Part shown: piece after piece, positions 12,301 through 23,300 of the stretch
Position numbering within the stretch: the first letter of the stretch is position 1
Layout: each line of letters starts with the position of its first letter
Assembly: GCA_000310025.1 (NCBI GenBank)
Contig: FN649733.1
Span: 4,465,049-4,529,048 of the forward strand
Direction of reading: 5' to 3'
Source of the DNA: Ectocarpus siliculosus
Lineage: Eukaryota > Sar > Phaeophyceae > Ectocarpales > Ectocarpaceae
Length of the DNA stretch: 64,000 nt
The notes under the pieces: model-generated
The model's database searches: none
Seen by the model: the letters and a program-made list of their open reading frames with translations, nothing else
Told to the model about the DNA's origin: nothing
Program-made: the position numbers and the translations under genes

Positions 12301-15300
12301 CAGCAGGTGGGCCGCGCGCTCAAGAGCGTTGCTCTGTGTTGACTGGTTGATACCCATTAGGTTTTACTCGATTTCGATTTGTGTGCAATACTTGACGTTC
12401 TTGCTTCCGTCGAAACGCCTTCACAGGACTGGTGTGAGGCCTACAGCGGCGGCGAGGATGTGCCTGCGGTTCACCTGGTCTGGTCCTGTCGACGCATGTC
12501 GGAGATTGAGCTCCTGGGCGAGGCTCTTCCCTCGTTCCTCGCCGCTGCTGCAGCCGGCGCAGAGTCTCTTTTCAAGATGTCCATGTTTTGCAGCGGAAAG
12601 GTGGCCGGTGTGGTTGTCGGGACTCCTGTCTTGTATTGTTGGTGCTGTTGGGTCCATGTCAACACGCTTGCAACCCCGTTGGTATGTGGATAGCCACATG
12701 GTCCTTCCATACCTGATTCTCAGGTATGTGGCATGAAGTACCTCTCTTGTGCATGTCTCTCTTCAAATGGTGCTGACTGTCACTATTGACGTGGCATTTG
12801 GTGGCCATTAAGCGCGGGTTTTGTGCTTTCCTTTGGTACATGACGCATGGACTTGGCGATGAGAAAGCTCTCGCGTCTTCCGCGGTTTACCGGACAGTGT
12901 TTGCTCCCGAACGTGGTTGCCTCCTAATATAGGTATTTCCTTCTCTTTACGTGCGCCCTGGAACATGCGTTTGCCTTATCAGCACGTGCCGCGCTACCGC
13001 GATATTGTTGTTTTAAGGTATTTCGTAGAAATCAAATCACCGCTCATACATGGCTTCCCCCGGTTCCTCCTGCCTGATTTTTCACTCCACAGACTGGAGG
13101 AGACAGCCCGGAGACCGTGTCATGGCCCATCTTCAAGGCGTCTGAACACCTAGGACGCGTGCACGCGACTCCTACGTCGCAGGCAGTAATTGACTCGTTC
13201 AATAACGGTGTACGCACCCTGATCGCAGGCGAGTGCCCTTGGCCAACACTTGCGTCATTCCTTCTTGCCATGCGGGTAGGTTACGTCATTATCCAGACTC
13301 TGCAGTGCATACCACAAAGACGGCGAAAGGAGTGGATGTTTTCTCCTTCCGGCGGAGCAGTGCGCATACGCTGAGTTGATTCCGTTGAATATTTTGTGAA
13401 CACGGGTGGACCATCCCTTCATCACCAAGTGTATCACCTCTCGTTGATCGTTCGCCCCACGGAGCACTCGATGTCTTGTAGAAGTGGCTGTCATGTGTAT
13501 GTCAATCGCTTTTGTCCGCCTTTCGACCCTCCTCTCTGGTTTCGTGGGGTGCGAGCAGACCTTGTGGTCGTTGTTGCTGTCGTTCAACCAAGTCCGTGGG
13601 CTCAATTCCGGCTGTCGAGTCGCTATATAGGCTAACAAATACAGCGGCCGCACTCGGCTTTTGTGGCGTGGCGGATCACGGCCGGTGTCCTTGTCGTTGT
13701 GGTCATAGTGGCACGGTCTTCTGCTGTGAACACGGAGATTTCGCACCCTTTCAGTAATTTTGTCACGATTTGGATAGCATCACCTGTTCCGTCCCTGCCC
13801 TGCACACATGGGTTTTTTGTACCTTGGAAACGTTAGCATCGCATTTTTGGATGCTTTTCGAAGATGTGTTTGTGAAACGTTGGGACAAATGTGTCGTTGC
13901 CCCGCGCCACGGCACCCTTCGCCCCTCCCCCTTCTGCCTTCCTGTGGTCGCTAACTCCTGATTCGATTCAATCACGCTGCAGGCGGTGGTGCGTTGGCTG
14001 GGTGGTTTTGGGCTGAGAACGTGGCCCAGGGGGCTCTCTTGGAAGGTAGGGTATCCTGTATTCTGGCGAAACGATGAACGATGAGCCTGCTCCATTAGAC
14101 AATCAATCGACCGAAGAGCGTACGATTGGCGGTATCGGACTTGAGGGGTTGCCGTATGGAAATAATTCTAGTACGGGCGACGAATTAACCGTCGCCGTAG
14201 AGACGACCTGTCTGCGGCCGATGATCACTTTTCGTAAGAAGACGAATGCATTAGCTCCACCTAACGACTAGTTCATTACGAGCGTCGAGTGGACTGACCA
14301 TCATTCCCTAGACGACCAGCCCTTGGCACCGTGGAAGACGAGTGGTTTTCGGTAGACTCTCGCTGTAAAATGGATAAGTTTTGCTTGGATCCCACCGTGA
14401 GTGTTGAACATGCGACTGTCCGTTCACTTCCGTGCGTATCTCTCTCACCTCCTTTCCTAACCCTTTTCGTTGTTTTTGTTTTGCCCTATCTTCCGAACGC
14501 GGCATTGGTCGCTTGTGATCCAGGTGTTGCAGTTCTAGTCTTGATGACCATTGTCCCTGCCAGCCTGCTGGTTGTGTACGATTGGATTTCAAGCCTCCTC
14601 ATTGGAGTGTTGATAGCGAAGAAGCCGTTTCGCAAGGTTAGTTCCAAGCGTGTGACGTTCACTCTTTGAACTACCGAACATGTTTGACTTATGAGGTTTG
14701 TTCCGTTTTCGGGTATCTTCTTCCTGTCTGATCAGCCTCGGTTTCGACCGTCGCCAGGATCGTAGATGTATGTACAAGTACAAGCCGCCGCGTAAACAAG
14801 TTCAAATATGCGTCGAAAGAGACATGAATATGCTTGCAGTAAACGCTGTGTCACAGGTGTTTCACTGCTGCTGTCGACAGGGAGCATTGGTGTGCGTCCT
14901 AATCACGCAGCTGCGGTGTTTGTGCTGCCATTAGCGGTGCGGGAACCACCCGCCCCTACGTAGTCTCGTACATCAACAGCACCCCAACATGGTGCGTTCT
15001 GGCGGGCGGATGGGGTGATCACTGATCGCTTGCACCACCGTCTTCCCCGTACGCTCACAGCGGTATTCCCAGCTGAGGGAGACGGCTGCGGATCGAGACG
15101 AGCCAGATGTAGCAGTCGGTGGCCAAGGCGAGAACATCAATCGTGGTGGGGGCGGTGGTCGTGGCGCACTCAAGACCTTTCCCGTCAGCGCCGGCCGTAT
15201 GCCAGTCCACGGGGTGCTCCTGTCGGAACAGGAAAATGCCTCACGAGAGGGGATCGACAGGGTCAAGGTGAGCCCAGTAGCCTTAAGCTGTGCTGTTTTG

Positions 15301-15494
15301 GCGCTTGAAATGCGACGCAGCAGTAGCTGTGTTCGATACCTGACCCTGACCAGTTACCACAGGATACCTTGGACGGAGCGACCCCGCGCAAGAGGGGCTC
15401 TGCCAGAGTGCTCGTGCGATTTCACCCCATTCTCAGCCCCCCTAGGGGACTGAGACTCTGTCCCACGAAATTCTCGATGAAGCTAGATCTATGA
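6331..15494 (+). CDS. Ferric-chelate reductase / NADPH oxidase-type flavocytochrome, 15 exons
   Basis: Membrane oxidoreductase expected to pass electrons from NAD(P)H via FAD and two haems across a membrane to ferric chelates or oxygen. Exons: 6331-6478, 7125-7389, 8552-8689, 9473-9747, 10094-10307, 11041-11309 (or from 11056), 11906-12090, 12427-12600, 12813-12896, 13093-13275, 13645-13753, 13983-14045, 14524-14636, 15061-15267, 15363-15494. All junctions keep frame and give 852 codons plus stop. Seen in order: N-terminal membrane helix, ferric-reductase transmembrane domain with paired histidines, FAD-binding motif HPMSVAL, NAD-binding motif AGGSGVTSF, then further hydrophobic exons and a GRMPVHGVL segment. 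An NAD-binding domain interrupted by membrane helices resembles plant FRO ferric reductases more than RBOH, and no EF hands were seen. Exons 1-8 are firm, 9 and 15 weak. The start is the first ATG before the first helix; an upstream exon cannot be excluded. Confidence 0.85.
9473..10307 (+). CDS. Haem-binding core of the ferric reductase (exons 4 and 5)
   Basis: Exon 4 (9473-9747) encodes membrane segments with the motif YHTTLGHLAFVSLFLHG, and exon 5 (10094-10307) encodes FKTSHFLFIGVFGAGMVH. In the ferric reductase/NOX family, two histidine pairs on neighbouring helices coordinate two b-type haems. Here the histidines of YHTTLGH and LHG in exon 4, and of TSHF and MVHY in exon 5, fit that role. 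The exon 4 donor leaves one base and exon 5 supplies two, restoring a glycine codon. This is the best evidence that the gene encodes a functional-looking cytochrome. Confidence 0.85.
11041..12600 (+). CDS. FAD- and NAD(P)-binding part of the ferric reductase (exons 6-8)
   Basis: Exon 6 (to 11309) carries the FAD-binding HPMSVAL, equivalent to the HPFSI/T motif of the family. Exon 7 (11906-12090) reads GSWTLAL, then VDGLYGG and the glycine-rich pyridine-nucleotide loop FAGGSGVTSF. Exon 8 (12427-12600) gives VPAVHLVWSCRRMSEIELL, the strand-helix that follows the loop in this family. Two acceptors for exon 6 (start 11041 or 11056) both keep frame and differ by five codons. The exon 8 donor is GTGGCC, a weak site, so its end could shift a few bases. 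Confidence 0.75.
12813..15494 (+). CDS. Membrane insertion and C-terminus of the ferric reductase (exons 9-15, partly tentative)
   Basis: Six downstream exons keep phase through unusual combinations of leftover bases, which supports them. For example, 13645-13753 leaves one base and 13983-14045 contributes two, making a serine before GGALAGWFWAENVAQG. Exons 11 and 13 encode hydrophobic helices (AGVLVVVVIVARS; VLVLMTIVPASLLVV). Exon 14 (15061-15267) contains AGRMPVHGVL, like the GRP motif near the end of FRO/NOX proteins. Exon 15 reads SARVLVRF to a stop at 15494. The expected C-terminal CGP triplet is not visible: either the last exon is misassigned or the motif is lost. A segment at 15816 with CCAMRESV is an alternative last exon. 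Exon 9 has a poor acceptor. Confidence 0.5.
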
Positions 15495-18000
15495 TACGAA
15501 GATAGATTTCCCGAATACTCTTTTTTTTTAAGCACCTTTTGATCCACGCAATCTACGCGATCAACCCTTGCCCTCTCTAGTGCCAAGTCCCACACTCTCG
15601 CACATCCGCGGGGCTGGTGCACAACAGCCCCATGAAAATCATTCTAGCGTCTATTCGACAACGATGAAGGCAAGAGACCTGTGCTGGGGCCTGATCAGGA
15701 AGCCAACACAGAACAATCATCCTCATATCTGGGTGCCGTGCTTGGACAAAACACGAAACACAGCAACAGTTTGGTCGGTTCAACTGTCCCTTGTCGAAGA
15801 TCTACACCATTGCAGTTGGAAACCTGCTGTGCGATGCGCGAGAGTGTATCTCCCCGAGACCTTTCAAAAGACCGCGTGACGCCTCCCCACCCTGCTGAGT
15901 TGCAGGCCGCGAGCGGCAACAGTCGATGCAGCAAAGTATAGTTTGCCATGCGGCCCTCTCTCCATCGCACCAACCACGGGCCTTCGTGGCATCCCGAAAC
16001 GGACCACTACACTGCTGTACGCATGACGCATGCTCTTGAACTCTCGAAAATTTCGAAATTTCGGGTTTTTGTGCATCACGTCTTGCACCCGTGCGCTTCT
16101 CCCACCCGCTCTTTCATCGCCGCGCGTGGTTTACCCTCACCTAACTACGCATGCAACACACAAATACTCTACCTACCCTGCGCGTACGCAACAACAGTAC
16201 CGCTATGTGTGGCGGCTGGCTATGTGCATGGCGACAACTAGCTGCAACCAAATCATCTCTTCTTCAAAGAGTCGTCGTGTCAGAGATCTGAAGTATTTTT
16301 CGGAAATATCCAAGCTGAGAATTTTGGAGACTTTTCACCAGCCCGTCATGCATTGTGTTTTCACCACGGTGCCGCTGCGACCAGAGTCTGTCACACGATC
16401 GTCGAGAGAAGCATGTGTGTGAGGAGTGTTGCTATCGAGTTGTTGCCATCTATCGGTATATCGCCTTTTCTTTGGCTACATTGCATCATTATGCCGCGGC
16501 GTTTTCGGGTGTCAGGATCATTGCAGTCATATGAGTGAATCCAGAGTCTCTGTCTCCCCACTCTACACCTCTACTTCTTACATTGCTGCTGTTCTACCTG
16601 TCCCACCTGTCTTCAACCCTGTCTTCACGTACATGTCTTCGAGCCTCGGCCCGTGTGTCAGACTCGGGTCCGTTAGTTAGAGTGTATACGGGGACAGAGG
16701 GCGGGCCGTTGTGTGGTTTTCACAGCAGCGGTGGAAGTGTTACATACATCTATTCAAGGGTTCTTGACTTATTCTCTGGACCCATGCCAGTAGTTGTTAG
16801 TTGTTCAGGACATCCGAGAGCTAACATCTCGCATGCATTGTACGCTCGCAAAGCACCTTCTTTCCGTTGCCGAGGCGCGCTCTTTCTGGAATGTTGAAAA
16901 AAGGCTTGGGGCCGGGCAGCTATGCTACCATGCAGCTCGTATGATTTTCACTGGAGAGTGCTGACTGCGTAAGTGTAGTCATGAGCACGATGCATGGTTG
17001 ATCTTGGGCACTATCAACCGGCCCACTGTTGGAGACAAACGGTGACCTCGGCAGACCCATCGCACCGAAACGGACCCAAAGAACCCATATGCATATGAAC
17101 ACCCGAGCACTCTGTTTCAAGTAGAAAAATGGTTTTTCGTGTCGGCCGGTTTGAACCGTGTGGAAACACTACCCCCCCCCCCCATCTTTCCTTGCCGCAG
17201 TTGCTGGTAGTGAAACTATATGCTGTTATTTTCACCACACGATTCAGTACGGTGGTTCGTCTACCCTAAACGAGGATGTGCTGCTGTACGTCAGATTTCA
17301 TCGTTGTGCGTAACGCACCTGAGACGAGCTAGCAGGTAGTACTTTCTATCAACCGTCAATGAATACTGAGCTTTCTGCCGGAACGGGCTGTCTTTTCATG
17401 TCGATCTGGTGAGGATACCTCAGACAAAGGGGCACACTGCTGTTAGGGTTTGCAAGGAGATATCTAGTCCGTATGCCCATCTCCACCGTCATACAATCCT
17501 ACCCCGGACGTTTTGTAGATGGTAGATGAAGGACGTCATCCAACATTTGGGGTCCCATTCGTTCGGGCATGACTATGTTACCTTAGTCTGGACGTAGATA
17601 GCAAGCGCGTTGTTACCCCATCGCAGTGCCGCAGGTGGGTTCCCGCTGTATGAAAACTTGGACCATATTTTGTCTAGCTTAATGGTGGTAGGGACACACG
17701 CAGTTTTGTCGTACTGCGGTAAGGTTGCGACTGCTCTGTTGCTGTGTCTCTTAGACTCCATGGCGTCATGCATTTTACGTTTCTGAAGGGAACAAGAAAT
17801 CGACACACGCCGAAAAACGTGTTCGTTTTTAATTTTGTTAACGAGCTGCTTGTCGGCTCTGTTTCGCTCGTCTTTCGTAACGCATGAAGATCAGTTGTCA
17901 AAACGGGCAGCGTTTACGTTTTCGTTTTCGTTTTCGTTTTTTTTTTTCTCACTCATTGTGTCGCTGATATTGTCTCGTCGACATCTATAGGTACTTGTAA
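15495..18000. other. Intergenic stretch, no gene recognised
   Basis: Apart from the alternative last exon of the reductase near 15816-15941, nothing here has coding character. It contains an imperfect inverted repeat of CGAAATTTCG type near 16045-16065, a C homopolymer at about 17170, CTGCTGTAC words near 16012 and 17282, and a (TTTTCG)n microsatellite at about 17918-17941. Confidence 0.55.
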
Positions 18001-19262
18001 GCGGCCCGGGCGGCATGGTGGACGCCGTCATGACGGAAGCGCGCAGAATCAGCTGGAAGGTGTTCGATGTGGAAACCGCCTCGCGCGAGTTGTAGGTGCT
18101 CAAATTCACTCCCGACAACAGCTATGTCCCGATTTCCTGGGATGACTGTTGCGTGCCGATGATAGGCCGTGCCAGCCGTGTGTATTCCAACGTGGTGGTA
18201 TCCCGCTATCGTTTGCAGAACTCTTGGCGCTTTGGCCAAGAATTGTGAACTTATTGATGGTGATCCCAGTGGCTTTTGGTATGCCCTCTACTCCGCAGAC
18301 CAGATACAACACTCGAAACAGAATGTTGGTACAACACTCGAAACATTCGTTGCTGTAGGACAGGGCTTATCCCGAGGGTTGATGTGTGTCTGTGTGTCGA
18401 TGGAGTTTGACAGGTCGCTCGGAAGTATGTGATGAAGGAGCCTACATTTGGCCTGGTGAGGTGTTATCGTCGATGGTGATCAATGCGTGAAACACAAGTA
18501 CCTGCAGCCGAACCCGAACTTCTTGAAAGGAGGCTTGGGCGCCAAGGTCCTCGCCGAAGTCCTAGGAGGAAACGGGAATCGCGACTACATCTGTTCTTCA
18601 GCAGCCTATGCTGATTGAGTCAGTTGGATGCGCGGCACAGCTACTTCACGCTTCGCCATGTTCTGATACGAGAACATTCCCGACGGCATAGTCTAGGGAT
18701 TGCTGTTCTTCGGAGGTGTTGGGGAGGGTGTTATTTCCGTACAAATGGGGCCGGTTGAGTTCTTCAGGAAACAAACTATTGAGCTCTGTGCCTTTTCGCG
18801 CTATGATGTTGAGAGGTCGGGTTATGATTAGGATTTAACGTTGACCAAGAAAATAACGCCATGCGCAAAATATCCAGGAGTTTTCGATGAACGAGGCGGA
18901 ATATTGTGTTTCACGTAGAGTGGGCCTGCCGACGTACAAAATGCTTTGAGACCACATTCTTTGTGTTCCTACGGCTTTCAGTTGTCACGCAAGCCCTCTT
19001 TCGTCCCATAGTGGCCGGTGCTTGCCGCGACATGTGGCCCAAAACGATGTCGCAGCACCACCTCGGCGGTGTGAGAGTTGTTTTCGTCCTATTTTTTACG
19101 GCGACAGTCCCCCCATTTTTCGTGGTGAGACGTGTACTGCACTTTTCAGTGCATGTAGAGTACTCCGCTCTTCAGTGTTCTTTATAACAACTACACCATC
19201 CAGGGTCACACAGGAGGGGGTAAACACCATTTTGTTTTTTTCGTGCCCCACCTTAATGTGAA
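18001..19262 (+). pseudogene. Decayed open reading frame with CAA-rich tail, family unknown
   Basis: A protein-like reading runs for about 420 codons. From about 18015 the frame gives RRISWKVFDVETASREL, a stop, then FTPDNSYVPISWDDC. A frameshift near 18230-18244 leads into a second frame that continues to 19262, broken by roughly a dozen TGA/TAG codons but otherwise protein-like: DGDPSGFWYALYSADQ, then NPNFLKGGLGAKVLAEVLGG, then GLLFFGGVGEGVISVQMGP. All breaks are in register, with no further shift. It ends in AATGTGAAGACAACAACAAC, a tail shared with 31429-31459. I could not assign a family. A dead retroelement or retrocopied gene and an old integrated viral gene are both possible. Confidence 0.55.
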
Positions 19263-19284
19263 GACAACAACAACAACAACAATA
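19255..19284 (+). repeat. AATGTGAAGAC(AAC)n tail, copy 1
   Basis: AATGTGAAGAC followed by an AAC/CAA triplet run. The same junction occurs at 31429-31459, and variants with A-rich tracts occur at about 4421 and 4512. A conserved short lead followed by a simple repeat is typical of the 3' end of non-LTR retrotransposons and the SINEs they mobilise; that assignment is an inference. Confidence 0.6.
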
Positions 19285-19380
19285 TTCCTCCTGCGGTGCG
19301 CGCAGAGTTATTTTTTTTCGCTAGAAGGGCCCAGCCGTCCGTTTCCCTTGTCAACGTCAACGGTGCTATAAATAACGTCG

Positions 19381-19535
19381 AAGGTTTTGGTATTCGCCAG
19401 AGCCGTTTCAGCTATTTTTCGCTTTCACCCGCAAATTTTGTAATTTTTTCACCCCTCTGAGATTCGAACTCGCGACCTGTGCGACTAGCGGTTTCGAAGA
19501 TACAACTAGACAACCGGGGCGACCGGTACGGTAAC
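19381..19535 (-). mobile_element. tRNA-derived SINE fragment, minus strand
   Basis: Read on the minus strand, the element starts ACCGGTCGCCCCGGTTGTCTAGTTG, with an A-box-like TGTCTAGTTG, and has a B-box-like GAGTTCGAATCTC about 45 bases later. Its first 20 or so bases nearly match the plus-strand element at 4139, so the two belong to one family. The 3' end on the left is not defined. Confidence 0.6.
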
Positions 19536-20030
19536 AGAAATAGTTACGACACCGCGCGGAAGAGATCTGAATCTCGACTTCACAGAGATACTCCGCTTCT
19601 TCCGTCCCCTCCTTTCCGGACATGTGGCGTGTAAAGCGTTGAACGTGCAACGGAACCATCCTATATCCAAATCGTAACCCTCTTTTTCGTGGGCGGGTGT
19701 GATCGTGTGCTGATGTGATCAGTCAAGGCCGACACGACAACACCCCGATTGAAGCGAGGGTTTGAGGGACGCCCTGGTGCAAGATGGGGATGAGTTGCGC
19801 GACAATCGAATTTGCCGCGGTGTGCCTGCCGCGTTAGGATGAGTAGAACGTTGGTTTTTTCTTTTTCGCCGAAAATAATCGGACATTTTATCGTTTTGCC
19901 GCCTCTCTGCCTCGGAGTCGTCAACGCATGCGTATAAATTATTAGTGTATCAATTTTTTAATTAATTACAAGGGCTCCGGACGCGGGGGGCTACCGGGCG
20001 TCGCGCGCGAGCACTCGACGCTAAACGTGT

Positions 20031-20135
20031 CGACTTGAGAGTAGGCGCGATCCCGCCGCTTCGCTCTCAGGCGCCGAACGGAGACCTGTGGCGCGCCCTC
20101 AGGCTTGAGCTAATTTTCCTTACCTCTATCTTGGA
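20031..20135 (+). repeat. Dispersed repeat, copy 1 (partner at 57649-57740)
   Basis: The core GAGAGTAGGC followed by CCGCCGCTTCGCT and, about 40 bases on, CTTGAGCTAA is matched by GAGAGTAGGC, CCGCCACTTCGCT and CATGAGCTAA in the last TAF2 introns. Divergence is high but order and spacing are kept, suggesting two old copies of one dispersed element. Confidence 0.5.
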
Positions 20136-20214
20136 GTTTTCTGAACGCTATGTGGAGCGTCCGTGGCACCGCGCAGAGATGGTTGCTGCCGCCCCTTTTT
20201 TTCTCGGAGAGTAA

Positions 20215-20312
20215 CAAAGTCAGGGCGTCAACGGATTCGAACCCACCTCGGCAAGGGACAAGTACCACGCGCTAGCTCTTCACCAGTGGATGCTTGTGTT
20301 GCTTCCACACAC
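20215..20312 (-). mobile_element. tRNA-like sequence, probably a SINE head
   Basis: On the minus strand GGTGGGTTCGAATCC matches the tRNA T-arm/B-box consensus, and GAAGAGCTAGCGCGTGG about 35 bases upstream could be an A box. I could not pair the acceptor ends into a stem, so a functional tRNA is unlikely. It differs from the 4139/19535 family. Confidence 0.4.
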
Positions 20313-23300
20313 GGACGGGCATAATCTTGCGTTTCTAAATATGCCGCAAAAAACAGCCCATCAGCTGTTTTTTTTGTTTTCACGGTGACGATTTTTTTTA
20401 TTCCCCGCCCGCCTTGGCCCGCCGCTCAACGAATCTATGCATATGGTGTCACAGAATCACAGGCCAGAGAGAGACAGAGAGATAGAGTCAGACTGAGACC
20501 GACAAGCAGACACAGACAGACACAGAGCGAGAGCGGGAGTAAAAGCAGGGTGCAAAACCAGACCGACTGCGAGGCTGTGCATCAGCCCCCCTGTCGTGTT
20601 TGCTGGGGCTGATGTGGCCTCTTCGTTTTTGTTTTTCCGTCCCTCTACTTTCTTTAGGTTTTCTGGCCTGCACGCAGGCAAACTTCAGTCAAATTCCACG
20701 TGTGTGCCATCACTTCCAACCATCGTATCAGAAAACCAGAGCCAAATTTAATTTGCTTAGATGCAAGAAGAGAAATAATTATGATTTCCGGGCAAGTGCA
20801 CGCAACAATCGAAAATCTAAATCTAATTTCGATTTCGATTTTCGATGAAACTTTTTATTGACAAGGTCCACCCTGAGCAAACAAGGCTACCGTGCACCTG
20901 GCTGCTGCATGTGACACGATAGCGCTACCAGGTAGTGGGCGTGGCCATAATGTTTGCTGCAGTGCCTATGTGAGAGCTTCCGGGGGTTCAGAGCGGCGAG
21001 GGTGCTTTTTCGATACTCTCCTCCGCCTCCTCGCTGAAGCCTGTCCGGTCGGGCTCTATTTCATGGTTGTGGACTACTGTTAATCACATTTTTGTTGTAG
21101 TATTTATGCCTTGTTTATTGTGTTTTTCCACCCGCCCACCCACCAATAATTTTTTTTTGTTCGATATTTTTCTTGCCATGTATCGTATATGGCTGTGTGT
21201 GAGCTCGAGGGACAGGGTCGACGGCAGCACACTACTGTGCGTTTGAAGCTATGCGAGGGGTTAACGCCTTCCTCGCTCTCGTAGCGAAGTGCATCTCCCA
21301 CGGCAATCAATCATGATTCAATGATAACCATGATGCTCCTCCTGTGTCTACAAATGGAAGCGCCCGGGGGTATTTCGATCTTCTTGCCGAAAGAGCGGGA
21401 CTAAGTACCGGTCCGCGTTCTGGTGGTCTCCCTCATTCGGGTGTGATCGTGCGTACTACTGCAGACAGATCATCAGCGAGCATGATTGGCGAGATTGTTG
21501 ACAGCGTGGAGTAGCAATATTTTTGTCAGCGTGGAGTCCCTCGTCACAAACAGTGCGCACCCAGATGGTCGAAGACTTTTACTTCCGGGTGCGCGTCGGG
21601 TAGTCTCAACCTTCTTCGCGCGAAAAACAAGTCATGGTGTCCGACAACAATAAATAGTCAATCTACTAGCAGCGGTGCACGCTCCGTAGCGAAACCGAGA
21701 GCCCCGGGCAGCATGTGTATTTCACATCTATAAACAGACAATTGTTGAGTATGTACCAACGTACACCGCGGACGCCGGACATTGCCGCACCCAGACACTT
21801 GCCAGGCACGCCCGTTGCAAAACACTGTGGCACATAAAGACACCTTCGATACACTCGCTGCGACAAACTTACCCGCCCCAGAAGCTCTCGTATTTCTGCT
21901 AGGACTTCACGCTTCCCGTTCGTTGCGATCGTTTACCCGCTGCACCCAGGAGGCCAAAGGCTTCCACGAGCTATTCAAGTTGCCGGGGTTACGATACGCG
22001 TGATTTGTAGTGTTTTTCGACGCACCGAACATCAACTACGTGTAAACGGTAAGCACCGCCGTCGCACTTATCTATCCCGCCGCTTCGGACGAAACGAGGG
22101 ACTTATACCAGATGGTATTCGATCGTTTGCCCCCGCCCTTGTTCGCGGTAGGGCGTCATACCATCCTGCTTACTCAAACACCTCGAACAGCACCCCTCGT
22201 AGGGTATGATAACATCTGTTTTTCTTCACCTAGTCTTTTTTCCATGGGCACAACCACAATTAAGGGCTCCGGCGCATGGAAATATGCACCACAATACAAG
22301 GCACCGTCATGTCATTGGCCAACCAGTAGACAGAGAAGGAGCCGAGAACTATAACCAATATGGCGGCGCGTCGGCCGTGTTTGACGGCCGTTTCAAGCCA
22401 TCTTCGAGAACCGCAAGCCCAAATTATTACCACCGCAACACGACGTTGCACTCTATGGTACTAACCGAACCACTTCGATTCGAAACACCGTTAACCCCCG
22501 TGGGCACCGGAGATGCCTGTTACTGTACAATGCTCCTGTACATCACTTCGATCCTCGTGCATCCTCACATCCTCAGTGTACAGTCTTGTTTCTGGACTGG
22601 CCCGCCACATTGCGACACCCCCTGACACGCCGAAGATCATTCTTCGGCATTCCCCGAGCTACCGGGCCCTTTCGCTCTACTTGAGAACAATTACGGAGAA
22701 ATCGAGGAAAACGGCGACAGGGTTCAATGTTATCTGCAAGTTAAAGTGTACGAAGTTTTCATCGGTGACACGGTTGGACGGAATTTACGGTGTTGGGGAC
22801 TGTCCTGGAGCTCATTCATTGACGAACGCCCAAAGGCGAAGGATGTTCGTTTCGTGGGGGAGGGGGGGGGGGGGGAGAATCAGAGACGCTTTCAGAAGTC
22901 CAGAAGGAGCGCCACTTGCGTATGAAGGGCCATCGCTGTGTTGTCCTCTCCTACGGCCCTCCCCAGCATCCCCCCTCTGTGTTCTGCATTATGCAGAGTC
23001 TCATCTTCGCCGGTGAACAATGTTCACCCGCCCTCTTGCCGCCGAAGATCCGAAGCTACCGCTGAAAATTCGGTCTGTTCCGGACTATCAGTGTTGTTGC
23101 CGTTGCTATGGATTTTCAAATCCCTGCGTTCGGTGGCGCTCTCGGATGCTGGTGGAAGGGTAGTGTGCGCGTCCACAATGGATGAGAGGTTCAGCGGAAC
23201 ATGAAAAACTCAACTCAAAAGAATGTCTTGGCCTGACAAAAAGCGGGTGCCAGCCTTTTCAGTGCCGCAGTCCCACTTTCCGAGCCACCCTTGTTGTTGT

